Positions 6,198-13,959 are shown, numbered from the stretch's first letter. The stretch is DNA of 18,664 nt from JALOAT01 sp041687015 (GCA_041687015.1 JAWLCT010000049.1:1-18664); one strand, 5' to 3'. A program made the numbers and translations. The notes: a model not told the origin generated them from the letters alone.

Positions 6198-6226
6198 AAA
6201 AAAAAACCCCGGATGATGCCGAGGTT
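6198..6226 (-). terminator. Terminator between tRNA-Gly and tRNA-Cys
   Basis: On the minus strand AACCTCGG-CATCAT-CCGGGGTT forms an 8-bp stem (one G-U pair) followed by a run of T (6198-6206 on the plus strand is nine A). It lies directly after tRNA-Gly and upstream of tRNA-Cys. Confidence 0.8.
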
Positions 6227-6233
6227 CTTTATT

Positions 6234-6309
<76 letters not shown>

Positions 6310-6346
6310 TTGAGAGGCGCAAATTTTAAGGATTTTCAGCCGTCTG

Positions 6347-6952
6347 TCAATACTCGTTAGAGTTGCTCTCGGGCTTCAATCGCTTGCCGGTGCTCAGTAC
6401 CGGCCAGGCCGCGGAAAGATACAGAACCATTGACCAGAGTGTCAAGATTGCCGCGAGGTAGAGTAACGCAACCCCCAGATCCACCACAGGAATCCCCAGC
6501 AGCGGCTCACGGTAAAGCAGCAACAGCAGCGCCGCCATCTGGGCCGTGGTCTTCACCTTCCCCACCATGGACACCGCCACTTTCGCACCGGCCCCCAGCT
6601 CGGCCATCCACTCGCGCAGCGCGGAGATGGTGATTTCACGACCGACGATGATGGCCGCAGGAATGGCCAGCACAACGCCGGCGTAAGCACTCGGGTTTGC
6701 GTCCACCAGCAGCACCAGGGCAGTGGAGACCATGAGCTTGTCGGCGACCGGATCGAGGAAGGCGCCGAAGGCCGAGGTCAGTCCCAGGCGCCGCGCCAGG
6801 TGCCCGTCCAGCCAGTCGGTAACCGCCGCCAGCGCAAACACCAACGCAGTGGCTACGTGCGCCCAGCGCGCGTCCAGGTAGAACAACACCACGAACACGG
6901 GGATGAGCGCAATGCGCAGCAGCGTCAGCAGGTTAGGAATGTTCAAAGGCAT
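6347..6952 (-). CDS. pgsA: CDP-diacylglycerol-glycerol-3-phosphate 3-phosphatidyltransferase
   Basis: PgsA makes phosphatidylglycerol phosphate, the committed step to phosphatidylglycerol and cardiolipin, in the inner membrane. The 201-aa product starts MPLNIPNLLTLLRIALIPVF. It carries the complete CDP-alcohol phosphotransferase motif D-x2-DG-x2-AR-x8-G-x3-D-x3-D: Asp46, Asp49, Gly50, Ala53, Arg54, Gly63, Asp67, Asp71. Four or more hydrophobic segments follow. The ATG at 6950-6952 lies 3 bases after the uvrC stop, so translation is probably coupled; an adjacent TTG would add one residue. The order uvrC-pgsA-tRNAs is the same as in E. coli. Confidence 0.97.
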   Translation of the reverse strand: MPLNIPNLLTLLRIALIPVFVVLFYLDARWAHVATALVFALAAVTDWLDGHLARRLGLTSAFGAFLDPVADKLMVSTALVLLVDANPSAYAGVVLAIPAAIIVGREITISALREWMAELGAGAKVAVSMVGKVKTTAQMAALLLLLYREPLLGIPVVDLGVALLYLAAILTLWSMVLYLSAAWPVLSTGKRLKPESNSNEY

Positions 6953-6955
6953 CAA

Positions 6956-8794
6956 TCAGGCCCCGTCGGGGTGGAAGGCATCGTAAATTTTTTGCGCGAG
7001 GGACAAGCTGATGCCGGGCACCTTGGCCAAATCCTCCACGCCGGCGCGCGCCACTTCCTGCAATCCGCCGAATTGCCTCAGCAGCAACTGACGCCGTTTG
7101 CTACCCAGCCCCGGAATGTCTTCGAGAACGGACGTGGTGCGTGCCTTGGCACGCCGCTGTCGGTGTCCTGCAATGGCAAAGCGGTGCGCCTCGTCCCGGA
7201 TTTGCTGAATCAGATGCAAGGCAGACGAATCCGGCGGCAGCGAGATGGGCGCATTATGGTCAGACAAGATTAGCTGCTCAAGCCCGGGTTTGCGCGACGG
7301 TCCCTTGGCCACGCCCACCACTGTCACACCTGCCACACCCAGCGCCGAGAGAACGTCACGGGCCTGCGCCACCTGTCCCTTGCCACCGTCGATGAACAAT
7401 ACATCCGGATAGGCGCCCTCGCCTTCCTTGAGTCGCTTGTAGCGGCGCTCGAGGGCCTGGTGCATGGCGGCGTAGTCGTCGCCCGCGGCGATGCCTTCGA
7501 TGTTGAAGCGGCGGTAATCGGACTTGAGCGGCCCGTTGGTGTCGAACACCACGCAGGAGGCAACCGTGGCCTCGCCCATGGTGTGGCTGATGTCGAAGCA
7601 CTCCAGGCGCTTGGGCAGTTCATCCAGATCGAGGGCCTCCTGCAGGGCTTCGAAGCGCATCATGAGGCTGGCCTTGCTCGCCAGGTGTGCCGCCAGGGCG
7701 GTCTCCGCGTTGGTTTCGGCCATGCGCTGCCAGCGCGCACGGTCACCGCGCACCCGGCCGGTGATGCTCACGCGATGACCTGCGCGGGCGCTCAGCACTT
7801 CCTCGAACAGGGCCGTGTCCTCCAGGTCGCGGTTGACGATGATGTCGCGCGGCAGCGGGCGCTCGTCGGAGGCGAGATAGTACTGGGCCAGGAAGGCCTC
7901 CAGGATTTCGGTGTCGTCGGCTTCGCCGGTGTTGCGGGGGAAGAAGGTCTTGTTGCCGAAATTCTGCCCGCCACGGATGAAGAACACCTGCACACAGCCC
8001 ACTCCGTTGCGGCTCACCGCGGCAATCACGTCGGCATCGCCGCCCTCCCCGCTCACGTACTGGCGCTCCTGAACCCGGCGCAGGCTGGCGATCTGATCGC
8101 GGTAAAGCGCCGCCTGCTCGAAATCGAGGCGTGCCGCGGCTTCGTCCATGGCGCGGACCAGTTCATCCACCACCTGGTTGCTGCGCCCCTCCAGGGTCAT
8201 CACCGTATGGCGTACGTCTTCCGCGTAGCGCTCCGGTGAGACGAGGCCCACGCACGGGCCGCTGCAGCGCTTGATCTGGTATTGCAGGCACGGGCGGGTG
8301 CGGTTCTTGAAGTAGGTGTCTTCGCACTGCCGCACCCGAAACAGCTTCTGCAGCAGGTTCAGGGATTCCCGCGCCGACACGGCACTGGGGTACGGCCCGA
8401 AGTAGCGCGCCTTCTGACGCCGCTTGCCCCGGTGATAGCCCAGCCGCGGATAGTCGTCCTCGGACAGCAGGATGTACGGGTAACTCTTGTCGTCGCGCAG
8501 CAGGACGTTGTAGCGCGGTTTGAGCTGCTTGATCAGGTTGTGTTCGAGCAGCAGCGCCTCGTTTTCCGTGTGGGTGACGGTGATCTCGATGTCGCGGATC
8601 TGGGCCACCAGGGCGCGGGTCTTGGGGCTGGTGTCGTTGCGCCGGAAATAGCTGGAGACGCGCTTTTTGAGATTGCGCGCCTTACCCACGTAGATGACCG
8701 TGCCCGCCGCGTCGATCATCCGGTACACGCCGGGACGGGCGGTCAGGTGCTTGAGGAAGTTTTCGGCGTCGAACGCGGGAAGGACGTCCGTCAT
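6956..8794 (-). CDS. uvrC: UvrABC system protein C (excinuclease subunit)
   Basis: UvrC cuts DNA on both sides of a lesion held by UvrB in nucleotide excision repair. The 612-aa product has, in order, an N-terminal GIY-YIG nuclease domain (ARPGVYRMIDAAGTVIYVGK, about 19-38, and onward) and four cysteines at 157, 169, 177 and 181. Their spacing matches the reported Fe-S cysteines of E. coli UvrC. A UVR segment near 200-240, an RNase H-like nuclease domain (FDISHTMGEATVASCVVFD; DVLFIDGGKGQVAQA) and C-terminal helix-hairpin-helix motifs (IPGLGSKRRQLLLRQFGG; VPGISLSLAQKIYDAF) complete it. The start codon overlaps the UDG stop as ATGA. Full length, no missing residues seen. Confidence 0.98.
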   Translation of the reverse strand: MTDVLPAFDAENFLKHLTARPGVYRMIDAAGTVIYVGKARNLKKRVSSYFRRNDTSPKTRALVAQIRDIEITVTHTENEALLLEHNLIKQLKPRYNVLLRDDKSYPYILLSEDDYPRLGYHRGKRRQKARYFGPYPSAVSARESLNLLQKLFRVRQCEDTYFKNRTRPCLQYQIKRCSGPCVGLVSPERYAEDVRHTVMTLEGRSNQVVDELVRAMDEAAARLDFEQAALYRDQIASLRRVQERQYVSGEGGDADVIAAVSRNGVGCVQVFFIRGGQNFGNKTFFPRNTGEADDTEILEAFLAQYYLASDERPLPRDIIVNRDLEDTALFEEVLSARAGHRVSITGRVRGDRARWQRMAETNAETALAAHLASKASLMMRFEALQEALDLDELPKRLECFDISHTMGEATVASCVVFDTNGPLKSDYRRFNIEGIAAGDDYAAMHQALERRYKRLKEGEGAYPDVLFIDGGKGQVAQARDVLSALGVAGVTVVGVAKGPSRKPGLEQLILSDHNAPISLPPDSSALHLIQQIRDEAHRFAIAGHRQRRAKARTTSVLEDIPGLGSKRRQLLLRQFGGLQEVARAGVEDLAKVPGISLSLAQKIYDAFHPDGA

Positions 8795-9468
8795 GAATTC
8801 AAGGGGTCGAGCAAGGCCCGGATGTCGCTGAACACGGCGTGGAACATGGGCTCAGTGAGCCGGCGCGTCTGGGTGTTGTAGCGGCTGCAGTGGTAAGAGT
8901 CCACCAGCCAGCGGTCGCCCTCCAGGGCATGGCGCGCGCCGTGGCCGAAGCGGTAGGCACTGGCGCGCAGGCCCAGTGCCTTCAACACGGCCCCGTGCGC
9001 CACATTACCCAGGGCGAGAATCACACCGCCGGTGGGCAGGCGTTCCAGTTCGACCGCAAGAAACCCGTTACAGTTGCTGACCTCGGCGCCGATGGGCTTG
9101 TTCTCCGGCGGCAGGCATTTCACGGCATTGGTGATACGGCAGTCACGAAGTTCCAGGCCGTCGCCACGGTGCGTAGCCGTAGACTGATTGCTGAAACCGA
9201 AGCGGTGCAGGGTTTCATAGAGCAGAATGCCCGCGTAATCGCCGGTAAAGGGCCGTCCGGTGGCATTGGCCCCGTGCATGCCCGGGGCCAGCCCCACGAT
9301 GATCAGCCGCGCATCATCGGCGCCGAAGGGCGCCACCGGGGCAGCGTGATAATCCGGATACTGACGGCGCACACCGGCCAGAAAGGTGGCGAGTCGGGGG
9401 CAGGCTCGGCAATTCGGATCGAAGTGCGTGATCGGCGCCTTACGCGCCGCGCGCTTTTTTGAAGTCAT
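8791..9468 (-). CDS. Uracil-DNA glycosylase, family 5 (UDGb type)
   Basis: Removes uracil (and in this family often hypoxanthine or xanthine) from DNA to start base excision repair. The 225-aa product has motif 1 GLAPGMHGANATGRPFTGD (59-77) and motif 2 SYHCSRYNTQTRRLT (191-205). Four cysteines (20, 23, 118, 133) fit the Fe-S cluster of families 4 and 5. An Ala rather than a polar catalytic residue in GLAPGMHGA suits family 5. The start overlaps the uvrY stop as ATGA and its stop overlaps the uvrC start the same way, so all three are probably translated from one mRNA. E. coli has no gene at this place. The family 5 call is firm; exact substrate range is inference. Confidence 0.92.
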   Translation of the reverse strand: MTSKKRAARKAPITHFDPNCRACPRLATFLAGVRRQYPDYHAAPVAPFGADDARLIIVGLAPGMHGANATGRPFTGDYAGILLYETLHRFGFSNQSTATHRGDGLELRDCRITNAVKCLPPENKPIGAEVSNCNGFLAVELERLPTGGVILALGNVAHGAVLKALGLRASAYRFGHGARHALEGDRWLVDSYHCSRYNTQTRRLTEPMFHAVFSDIRALLDPLNS

Positions 9469-10103
9469 TTAACGTCTTCCAGCAAACCGTAGCGCATGGC
9501 GAGGCGCGTCAGGTCCGCGTCGCTTTTCACGCCCAGTTTGCCGAACAGACGGGTGCGGTAGGTGCTGACGGTCTTGGGGCTGAGGTGGAGCGTATCGGAT
9601 ATCTGCTGCGGCCGATCGCCGCGCATGAGCATCATGAACACCTGCATCTCCCGTTGGGAAAGCCGGTCCAGAGGGGATTCGTGCCCGGGCAGCATGGACA
9701 GGGCCACCGACTGGGCGATGGCATTGCTGACGAAATGACCGCCCGCGTGCACCTGGTGAATGGCGCTGACCATTTCCTCCACGCTGCAGCCCTTGGTGAG
9801 GTAACCCGTGGCGCCCGCTTTGAAAAGGCGGGTGGGATAAGGTTCCTCATTGTGAACGGTGAGGATGATCACCTTCACCTTGGGGTTGAGGCGTACGATG
9901 CGACGGGTGGCCTCCATGCCCCCGATCCCGGGCATGTTGACGTCCATGAGCACCACGTCGGGCGGGTTCTTCCGCACCAGCGCAATGGCTTCTTCACCCG
10001 TCTCGGCTTCGGCCAGTACGCGGATTCCTTCTGCGCGGGCAAGTACAGCACGTATCCCGGAACGCACCAGGGCATGGTCGTCCACAAGAAGGAGATTGAT
10101 CAT
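9465..10103 (-). CDS. uvrY: Response regulator UvrY/GacA (NarL/FixJ family)
   Basis: The regulator partner of BarA/GacS, which typically switches on CsrA-sequestering small RNAs. The 212-aa product starts MINLLLVDDHALVRSGIRAV. It has the receiver-domain phosphorylation site Asp54 (DVVLMDVNMPGIGGMEATR), Thr82 and Lys104. A C-terminal LuxR-type helix-turn-helix follows (RLSQREMQVFMMLMRGDRP; HLSPKTVSTYRTRLFGKLGV). The match to E. coli UvrY is strong, including the gene order with uvrC. I start at the ATG at 10103, as the family does, with GGGAG upstream; a frame to 10121 adds six residues. A palindrome like a GacA box lies 63 bp before the start, suggesting autoregulation. No sensor kinase is present here. 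Confidence 0.95.
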   Translation of the reverse strand: MINLLLVDDHALVRSGIRAVLARAEGIRVLAEAETGEEAIALVRKNPPDVVLMDVNMPGIGGMEATRRIVRLNPKVKVIILTVHNEEPYPTRLFKAGATGYLTKGCSVEEMVSAIHQVHAGGHFVSNAIAQSVALSMLPGHESPLDRLSQREMQVFMMLMRGDRPQQISDTLHLSPKTVSTYRTRLFGKLGVKSDADLTRLAMRYGLLEDVK

Positions 10104-10496
10104 GAACCCGCTCCCGAACAAACCCGGCGTACCATACCACCGGTTCGCGGAAAAATGTAGTCCAATGCAGGATGATACCTACAGGACGTAATCTCGGGGA
10201 GGGAGGGATTTGAGACAGGACTCTGTGTCGTGCGGCGCAAGGCAGTTATCGAGCCGGCCCGGCGATGACCATCCTGGCCCGGCCCCAGCGTGCAGCATGT
10301 GTTGGGGCGCCCTCCCTGGCAGGCAGCTCCGTTACGAGTACAGAATGCCACGGATACGCTCCGGCTTCTGTAGGAAAAGGCAGCAATTCACGTAGGGCGA
10401 GAAAGACAGATGTTTCCAACGACCCATGCCGCGCGGAAACGGCTGGCGGGATACCCCAAGGCAACGTAGGAAGAACGCAGGAGAAAGGAAGGGAAT
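10104..10496. other. 393-bp spacer with no gene, GGA-rich on the plus strand
   Basis: I see no credible coding frame. The uvrY-proximal end holds the palindrome at 10166-10183. From about 10165 to 10496 the plus strand carries about 14 GGA triplets, roughly twice chance, including GTAGGAAAAGG, GTAGGAAGAACG and CAGGAGAAAGG. No T-run terminator is visible, so a small RNA is only a possibility. Confidence 0.4.
10166..10183. promoter_or_regulatory. GacA/UvrY-type palindrome upstream of uvrY
   Basis: Read on the minus strand it is TGTAGG-N6-CCTGCA, an inverted repeat with 5 of 6 paired positions. The known GacA box is TGTAAG-N6-CTTACA, with the same half-site length and spacer; 9 of 12 box bases agree. 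It lies 63 bp before the uvrY start and could act in either direction. Confidence 0.4.
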
Positions 10497-10584
10497 TGGC
10501 GGAGAGGGAGGGATTCGAACCCCCGGACCCTTGCGAGTCAACGGTTTTCAAGACCGCCGCTTTCGACCGCTCAGCCACCTCTCC
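10497..10584 (-). tRNA. tRNA-Ser (anticodon UGA)
   Basis: Reverse complement starts GGAGAGGTGGCTGAGCGG. The anticodon loop is CTTGAAA (UGA). A long variable arm (GACTCGCAAGGGTC) is present and the end is CTCCGCCA; 88 bases including CCA. The acceptor GGAGAGG/CCTCTCC pairs perfectly. It stands alone, diverging from the yccA-like gene. Confidence 0.97.
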
Positions 10585-10627
10585 CCGGGGCCGCAAGGAT
10601 ACCGAAGGTCGGGCGAGCCCGCCAGCC

Positions 10628-10655
10628 TTGATATTCCCGTGCAAATCAATATCTT
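10628..10655 (+). promoter_or_regulatory. Possible sigma-70 promoter of yccA
   Basis: TTGATA (10628-10633) and TATCTT (10650-10655) are 16 bases apart, about 50 bases before the ATG. The -35 matches TTGACA at 5 of 6 and the -10 at 4 of 6. Confidence 0.4.
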
Positions 10656-10705
10656 TGAACAGCGGGCGGCGTTGCCGTCCTGCCCACGTTAACCGGAGGT
10701 ACTGC

Positions 10706-11386
10706 ATGAATTCGAATACTGTGGCGGTCCATCGCACGGAAGTCGCGAGCGCCAACAAGCTGATCCGCAACACTTATACCCTGCTCTCCTTCACGCTGTT
10801 GTTCAGCGCGCTGATGGCCGGCGTCTCCATGATGGTGCGGTTGCCGGTGGGTGCCAGCCTGCTGTGCTCCGTCGGCGCCATCGTGCTGCTGTGGTTCGTG
10901 CTGCCGCGCACCGCCAATTCCGCAGCGGGGCTGGGTGTGGTGTTCGGCATCACCGGCCTGCTCGGCTTCGGCCTGGGCCCGGTGCTCAATGCTTACCTGG
11001 GTCTGCCCAACGGCGCCGAGATCGTCATGTCCGCCCTGGGCCTGACCGGCTTGGTGTTCATGGGCCTCTCCGCCTATGCGCTGACCACGCGCAAGGACTT
11101 CAGCTTCATGGGCGGCTTCCTGGTGGCCGGCATCTGGGTCGCCTTCATCGCGGGTCTGGTGGCTTTGGGCGCGGCCCTGTTCGGCTATCCCATGCCCGGC
11201 CTGGCGCTGGCCGTGTCGGCCATGTTCGCGGTGCTGATGGCCGGCTTCATCCTCTACCAGACCAGCCTGATGGTGAACGGCGGCGAGACCAACTACATCC
11301 TCGCCACCGTGGGTCTCTACGTCAGCATCTACAACCTGTTCACCAGTCTGCTGCACCTGATCGGGGCATTCAGCGGCGACGAGTAA
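10706..11386 (+). CDS. yccA: Bax inhibitor-1/YccA family membrane protein
   Basis: A 226-aa inner membrane protein with seven hydrophobic segments. E. coli YccA, its relative, binds and modulates the FtsH protease; other BI-1 proteins are proton-sensitive calcium leak channels. The C-terminal block NGGETNYILATVGLYVSIYN (191-210) followed by LFTSLLHLIGAF is the family signature. The ATG at 10706 follows a perfect GGAGGT at 5-base spacing; the longer frame from 10265 reads through tRNA-Ser and is rejected. In the sixth segment, FILYQTS has Gln185 where E. coli YccA and many BI-1 proteins have Asp. The gene is monocistronic, ended by a strong terminator 24 bases after the stop. Confidence 0.93.
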   Translation: MNSNTVAVHRTEVASANKLIRNTYTLLSFTLLFSALMAGVSMMVRLPVGASLLCSVGAIVLLWFVLPRTANSAAGLGVVFGITGLLGFGLGPVLNAYLGLPNGAEIVMSALGLTGLVFMGLSAYALTTRKDFSFMGGFLVAGIWVAFIAGLVALGAALFGYPMPGLALAVSAMFAVLMAGFILYQTSLMVNGGETNYILATVGLYVSIYNLFTSLLHLIGAFSGDE

Positions 11387-11410
11387 GCGCTGCGCACCCT
11401 CGCAAAAAAG

Positions 11411-11443
11411 GAAAAACCCGGTTTGGCCGGGTTTTTCTTTTTC
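11411..11443. terminator. Bidirectional terminator after yccA
   Basis: An 11-bp stem GAAAAACCCGG/CCGGGTTTTTC with a TTTGG loop is followed by TTTTTC on the plus strand and a matching A/T-run on the other. It ends yccA and may also stop minus-strand transcription from the mltG side. Confidence 0.9.
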
Positions 11444-11568
11444 TGGGCTGACCTGGACGGATACGTTCAGAAAAACGACGAACGGCGGATGCCGCGTCCA
11501 CTCAGGGCGAAGCGCCCCTGCCTCGACTGCGCTGCAGATCAGCCACAATCCCCTGCCGCCGGCATTTG

Positions 11569-12027
11569 CTATTCCACGAACGGAATACCTTCTTCCTCAA
11601 GAAACTCGACAGCGAGCGCTTTGAGCGCTTCGTCCCGCCGGGCGAACCACTGCTCCCGAATGCCGGCGACGGCAACCAGATCCTTGAAACGCCGGAAGGC
11701 ACCTTTCCCCCGAATGGCGCCGGCGAGCTCCCTTTGCAGCGCTGAATCGTCCAGGGACAAGACGAAGTCTTCCATGAGGCGGTATTCGTTGAAGTCATAC
11801 TTTCCCGGCAGTTGGACAAAATCGTCCGACGAAAGCACTTCGCGGAGCTTCGGCAGCTGCTCTTGCTGCCACTCGGGAAAATCGGAATCGTCCGCATCAA
11901 GCAAACACATCTCATCCTCCGTGAAGCAAACCAGTTCGCCCGTCTTGCGATTGATCCAGGCCTGCCACTCATCACTGAGGGGCTCCATGGCTTCAACAAC
12001 GTCTTTCAAGGATACAGGTAGCGACAT
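11569..12027 (-). CDS. UPF0158 family protein
   Basis: A 152-aa soluble, acidic protein of unknown function. Family hallmarks are the aromatic and acidic centre (YRLMEDFVLSLDD, 82-94), GKGAFRRFKDLVA (107-119), REQWFARRDEALKALAVEFL (124-143) and the end EEGIPFVE. No signal peptide or membrane segment. It begins 26 bp after mltG on the same strand, so it may be the last gene of the pabC-mltG transcript. In E. coli that place is held by tmk. The start ATG has a GGAAAAAG site. I do not assign a role. Confidence 0.9.
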   Translation of the reverse strand: MSLPVSLKDVVEAMEPLSDEWQAWINRKTGELVCFTEDEMCLLDADDSDFPEWQQEQLPKLREVLSSDDFVQLPGKYDFNEYRLMEDFVLSLDDSALQRELAGAIRGKGAFRRFKDLVAVAGIREQWFARRDEALKALAVEFLEEEGIPFVE

Positions 12028-12053
12028 AGCTTTTTCCGAACGGATGTGCCTGA

Positions 12054-13091
12054 CTAGCGCTGGCTCGACGCCCCCTTGCGGCGGCCATTCAACTGGTATT
12101 TCACCACGGCGGCATTGTGCTCCTCGAGGGTCGCGGAAAAATGATGGCTGCCGTCGCCGCGAGCCACGAAATAAAGCGCGTTACCAGGTGCGGGGTGGAA
12201 GGCCGCGTGCAGGGCATCACCGCCGGGCATGGCGATGGGCGTGGGCGGCAGGCCGCGGATACGGTAGGTGTTGTAAGGATTCCTGGCTTCCAGGTCACGG
12301 CGGCGCAGGTTGCCGTCGAAATCGACACCCAGGCCGTAAATGACCGTGGGGTCTGTCTGCAGACGCATGCGCTTTTGCAGACGCCGGACGAACACGCCGG
12401 CGATGGCGGGGCGCTCGCTGGCGAGGCCGGTTTCCTTTTCGACGATGGAGGCCATGATCAGGCCTTCGTAGGCGTTGCGATACGGCAACCCCACGTCACG
12501 CCCCTCCCACTCGAAGGCAAGCCGTTCTTCCATGGCACGGTAGGCGCGCTGCAGGAAGGCCACGTCCGTAAGGCCTTGGGGGAAACGGTAGGTGTCCGGA
12601 AAGAAACGGCCTTCCGGGTGTACCCCCGGGTAGCCGAGGCGCTCCATGATCTCCTCATTGCTCAGACCCGTCGTCAGAGTCTGTTTCAGGCGCGGGTGAG
12701 CGGCCACGGCCTGGAGCACCTGGCGGAAGTTCCAGCCTTCCACCAGGGTCAGGGGATATTGCGCCACCTTGCCTTCCACCATCTGGCGCAACAGGGCTTC
12801 CGGCGTGGTGCCCGGGGTAAGGTGGTAGGTGCCGGCCTGGATGCGCCCGGTGCTGCGGGTCAGGCGTCCCATCAATACCAGATAGCGCGCCGAGCTCAGG
12901 ATGCCGCGGTTTTCCAGGTCACGCGCAATGACACCCAGCGCCCGGCCCGGCTCGACCACGTATTCCATGCCTTCCTCGGGCAGGTTCAGGGGGGCCGATG
13001 CAAAGCTGCGGTAATCGAGCCAGAACCAGCCCACGGCCAGGCTCCCCGCCAGTAGCAGCGCACCAAGGAATTTGAACAGCACTACACGCAT
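12054..13091 (-). CDS. mltG: Endolytic murein transglycosylase MltG
   Basis: MltG cleaves nascent glycan strands inside the chain and so sets peptidoglycan strand length, working in the periplasm next to the synthases. The 345-aa product has a membrane anchor at 5-25 (LFKFLGALLLAGSLAVGWFW), then a small LysM-like domain (about 40-110) and the YceG catalytic domain. The catalytic glutamate is Glu218 in ASIVEKETG, followed by ERPAIAGVFVRRLQKRMRLQ and TDPTVIYG. AMPGGDALHAAFHPA and LYFVARGDGSHHFS end the domain. The start overlaps the pabC 3' end by 10 bases, the usual pabC-mltG linkage. Confidence 0.97.
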   Translation of the reverse strand: MRVVLFKFLGALLLAGSLAVGWFWLDYRSFASAPLNLPEEGMEYVVEPGRALGVIARDLENRGILSSARYLVLMGRLTRSTGRIQAGTYHLTPGTTPEALLRQMVEGKVAQYPLTLVEGWNFRQVLQAVAAHPRLKQTLTTGLSNEEIMERLGYPGVHPEGRFFPDTYRFPQGLTDVAFLQRAYRAMEERLAFEWEGRDVGLPYRNAYEGLIMASIVEKETGLASERPAIAGVFVRRLQKRMRLQTDPTVIYGLGVDFDGNLRRRDLEARNPYNTYRIRGLPPTPIAMPGGDALHAAFHPAPGNALYFVARGDGSHHFSATLEEHNAAVVKYQLNGRRKGASSQR

Positions 13092-13900
13092 GCCTGCTCC
13101 TCAAGCAGCCGCGCCAGCAGTGCGGGCATGACACTCGGAATGGCGTAGCTGTGTTGTTCGAATCGGGTCACCGGCCACAGGCCGATGAGGCTGTTGGTCA
13201 GGAACATGCCATCGGCCGTTCGCAGGTCATCGACGGTCACGGATTTCTCGGCGCACGGGATGCCCATGCGGGTGGCACAGGCCATCACCGCATCACGCAT
13301 GATGCCCCGCACACCGCATTGATCGATGAGCGGCGTGACCAGCGATGCATCCTGTACCAGGAAAATGTTGCTCATGGTGCCCTCGACCACCTGGGATTGC
13401 GGGCCCAGCATCAGGCCTTCCTGAATCGCGGTATCGTCCCATTCACCCCGTGCCAGCACCTGTTCCAGGCGGGCAAGGTGCTTGAGGCCGGCCAGATCGG
13501 GATTGATGCCCAGGCGCGTGCGACAGAGCCGCACCGCTACCCCCTTCTCGCGGTGTGCCGCGGGATAGTCGGGCCACGGCAGCGCCGCCACCACCCGCGT
13601 GGGCGGTCCCGCACTGTCCGGACGGTAACCGCGTCCACCGCTGCCCCGCGTGATGGTGATTTTCAGCACCTGGCGTTCTGCGCCACCGCACACCTGCTGC
13701 GCTTCGGTGCGGAGCTGTTCGCGATCAGGCAGGGCGATACCTAGCTTGGCACAACCCCGGGAGAGGCGTTCGAGGTGCGCATCAAAGAGCAGCGGTTTGC
13801 CGCCGTTGACCGCGACGGTTTCGAACAGGCCATCGGCGTACTGAAATCCACGATCAGTGACCGGGATGGTATCCGCTGGCAGACCGTTGACAAGAAACAC
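13082..13900 (-). CDS. pabC: Aminodeoxychorismate lyase
   Basis: PabC splits 4-amino-4-deoxychorismate into p-aminobenzoate and pyruvate for folate synthesis, using pyridoxal phosphate. The 272-aa product is a fold-type IV PLP enzyme. It starts with GTG read as MFLVNGLPADTIPVTDRGFQ, aligned with the family start, and carries YADGLFETVAV (21-31). The PLP lysine is Lys140 in GLKHLARLEQVLARGE, the same number as in E. coli. VVEGTMSNIFLVQ and GVRGIMRDAVM follow. No clear ribosome site is seen; the pyrimidine-rich leader and a perfect hairpin lie just before the start, 64 bp after fabF. A branched-chain aminotransferase relative is excluded by context and the lysine motif. Confidence 0.95.
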   Translation of the reverse strand: MFLVNGLPADTIPVTDRGFQYADGLFETVAVNGGKPLLFDAHLERLSRGCAKLGIALPDREQLRTEAQQVCGGAERQVLKITITRGSGGRGYRPDSAGPPTRVVAALPWPDYPAAHREKGVAVRLCRTRLGINPDLAGLKHLARLEQVLARGEWDDTAIQEGLMLGPQSQVVEGTMSNIFLVQDASLVTPLIDQCGVRGIMRDAVMACATRMGIPCAEKSVTVDDLRTADGMFLTNSLIGLWPVTRFEQHSYAIPSVMPALLARLLEEQACV

Positions 13901-13928
13901 GGGAGGGTGGCGCGGGGGCGCGGGAGGA

Positions 13929-13959
13929 AGTGGCCGTGACCTGCTCGGTCACGGCCACT
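13929..13959 (-). terminator. Hairpin between fabF and pabC (weak terminator or processing site)
   Basis: A perfect 13-bp stem (13929-13941 with 13947-13959) has a 5-base loop. No T-run follows on the minus strand, so it is not a standard intrinsic terminator. It could reduce readthrough from fabF to pabC or protect the fabF mRNA end. Confidence 0.35.

Noticed and set aside
10265..10705. N-terminal extension of the yccA frame
   Set aside because: It reads through tRNA-Ser on the opposite strand; the ATG at 10706 has a perfect GGAGGT site and matches the family.
11500..11525. Hairpin CAGGGCG-AAG-CGCCCCTG downstream of the UPF0158 gene as a terminator
   Set aside because: The stem is imperfect and no T-run follows on either strand; the terminator at 11411-11443 is far stronger.
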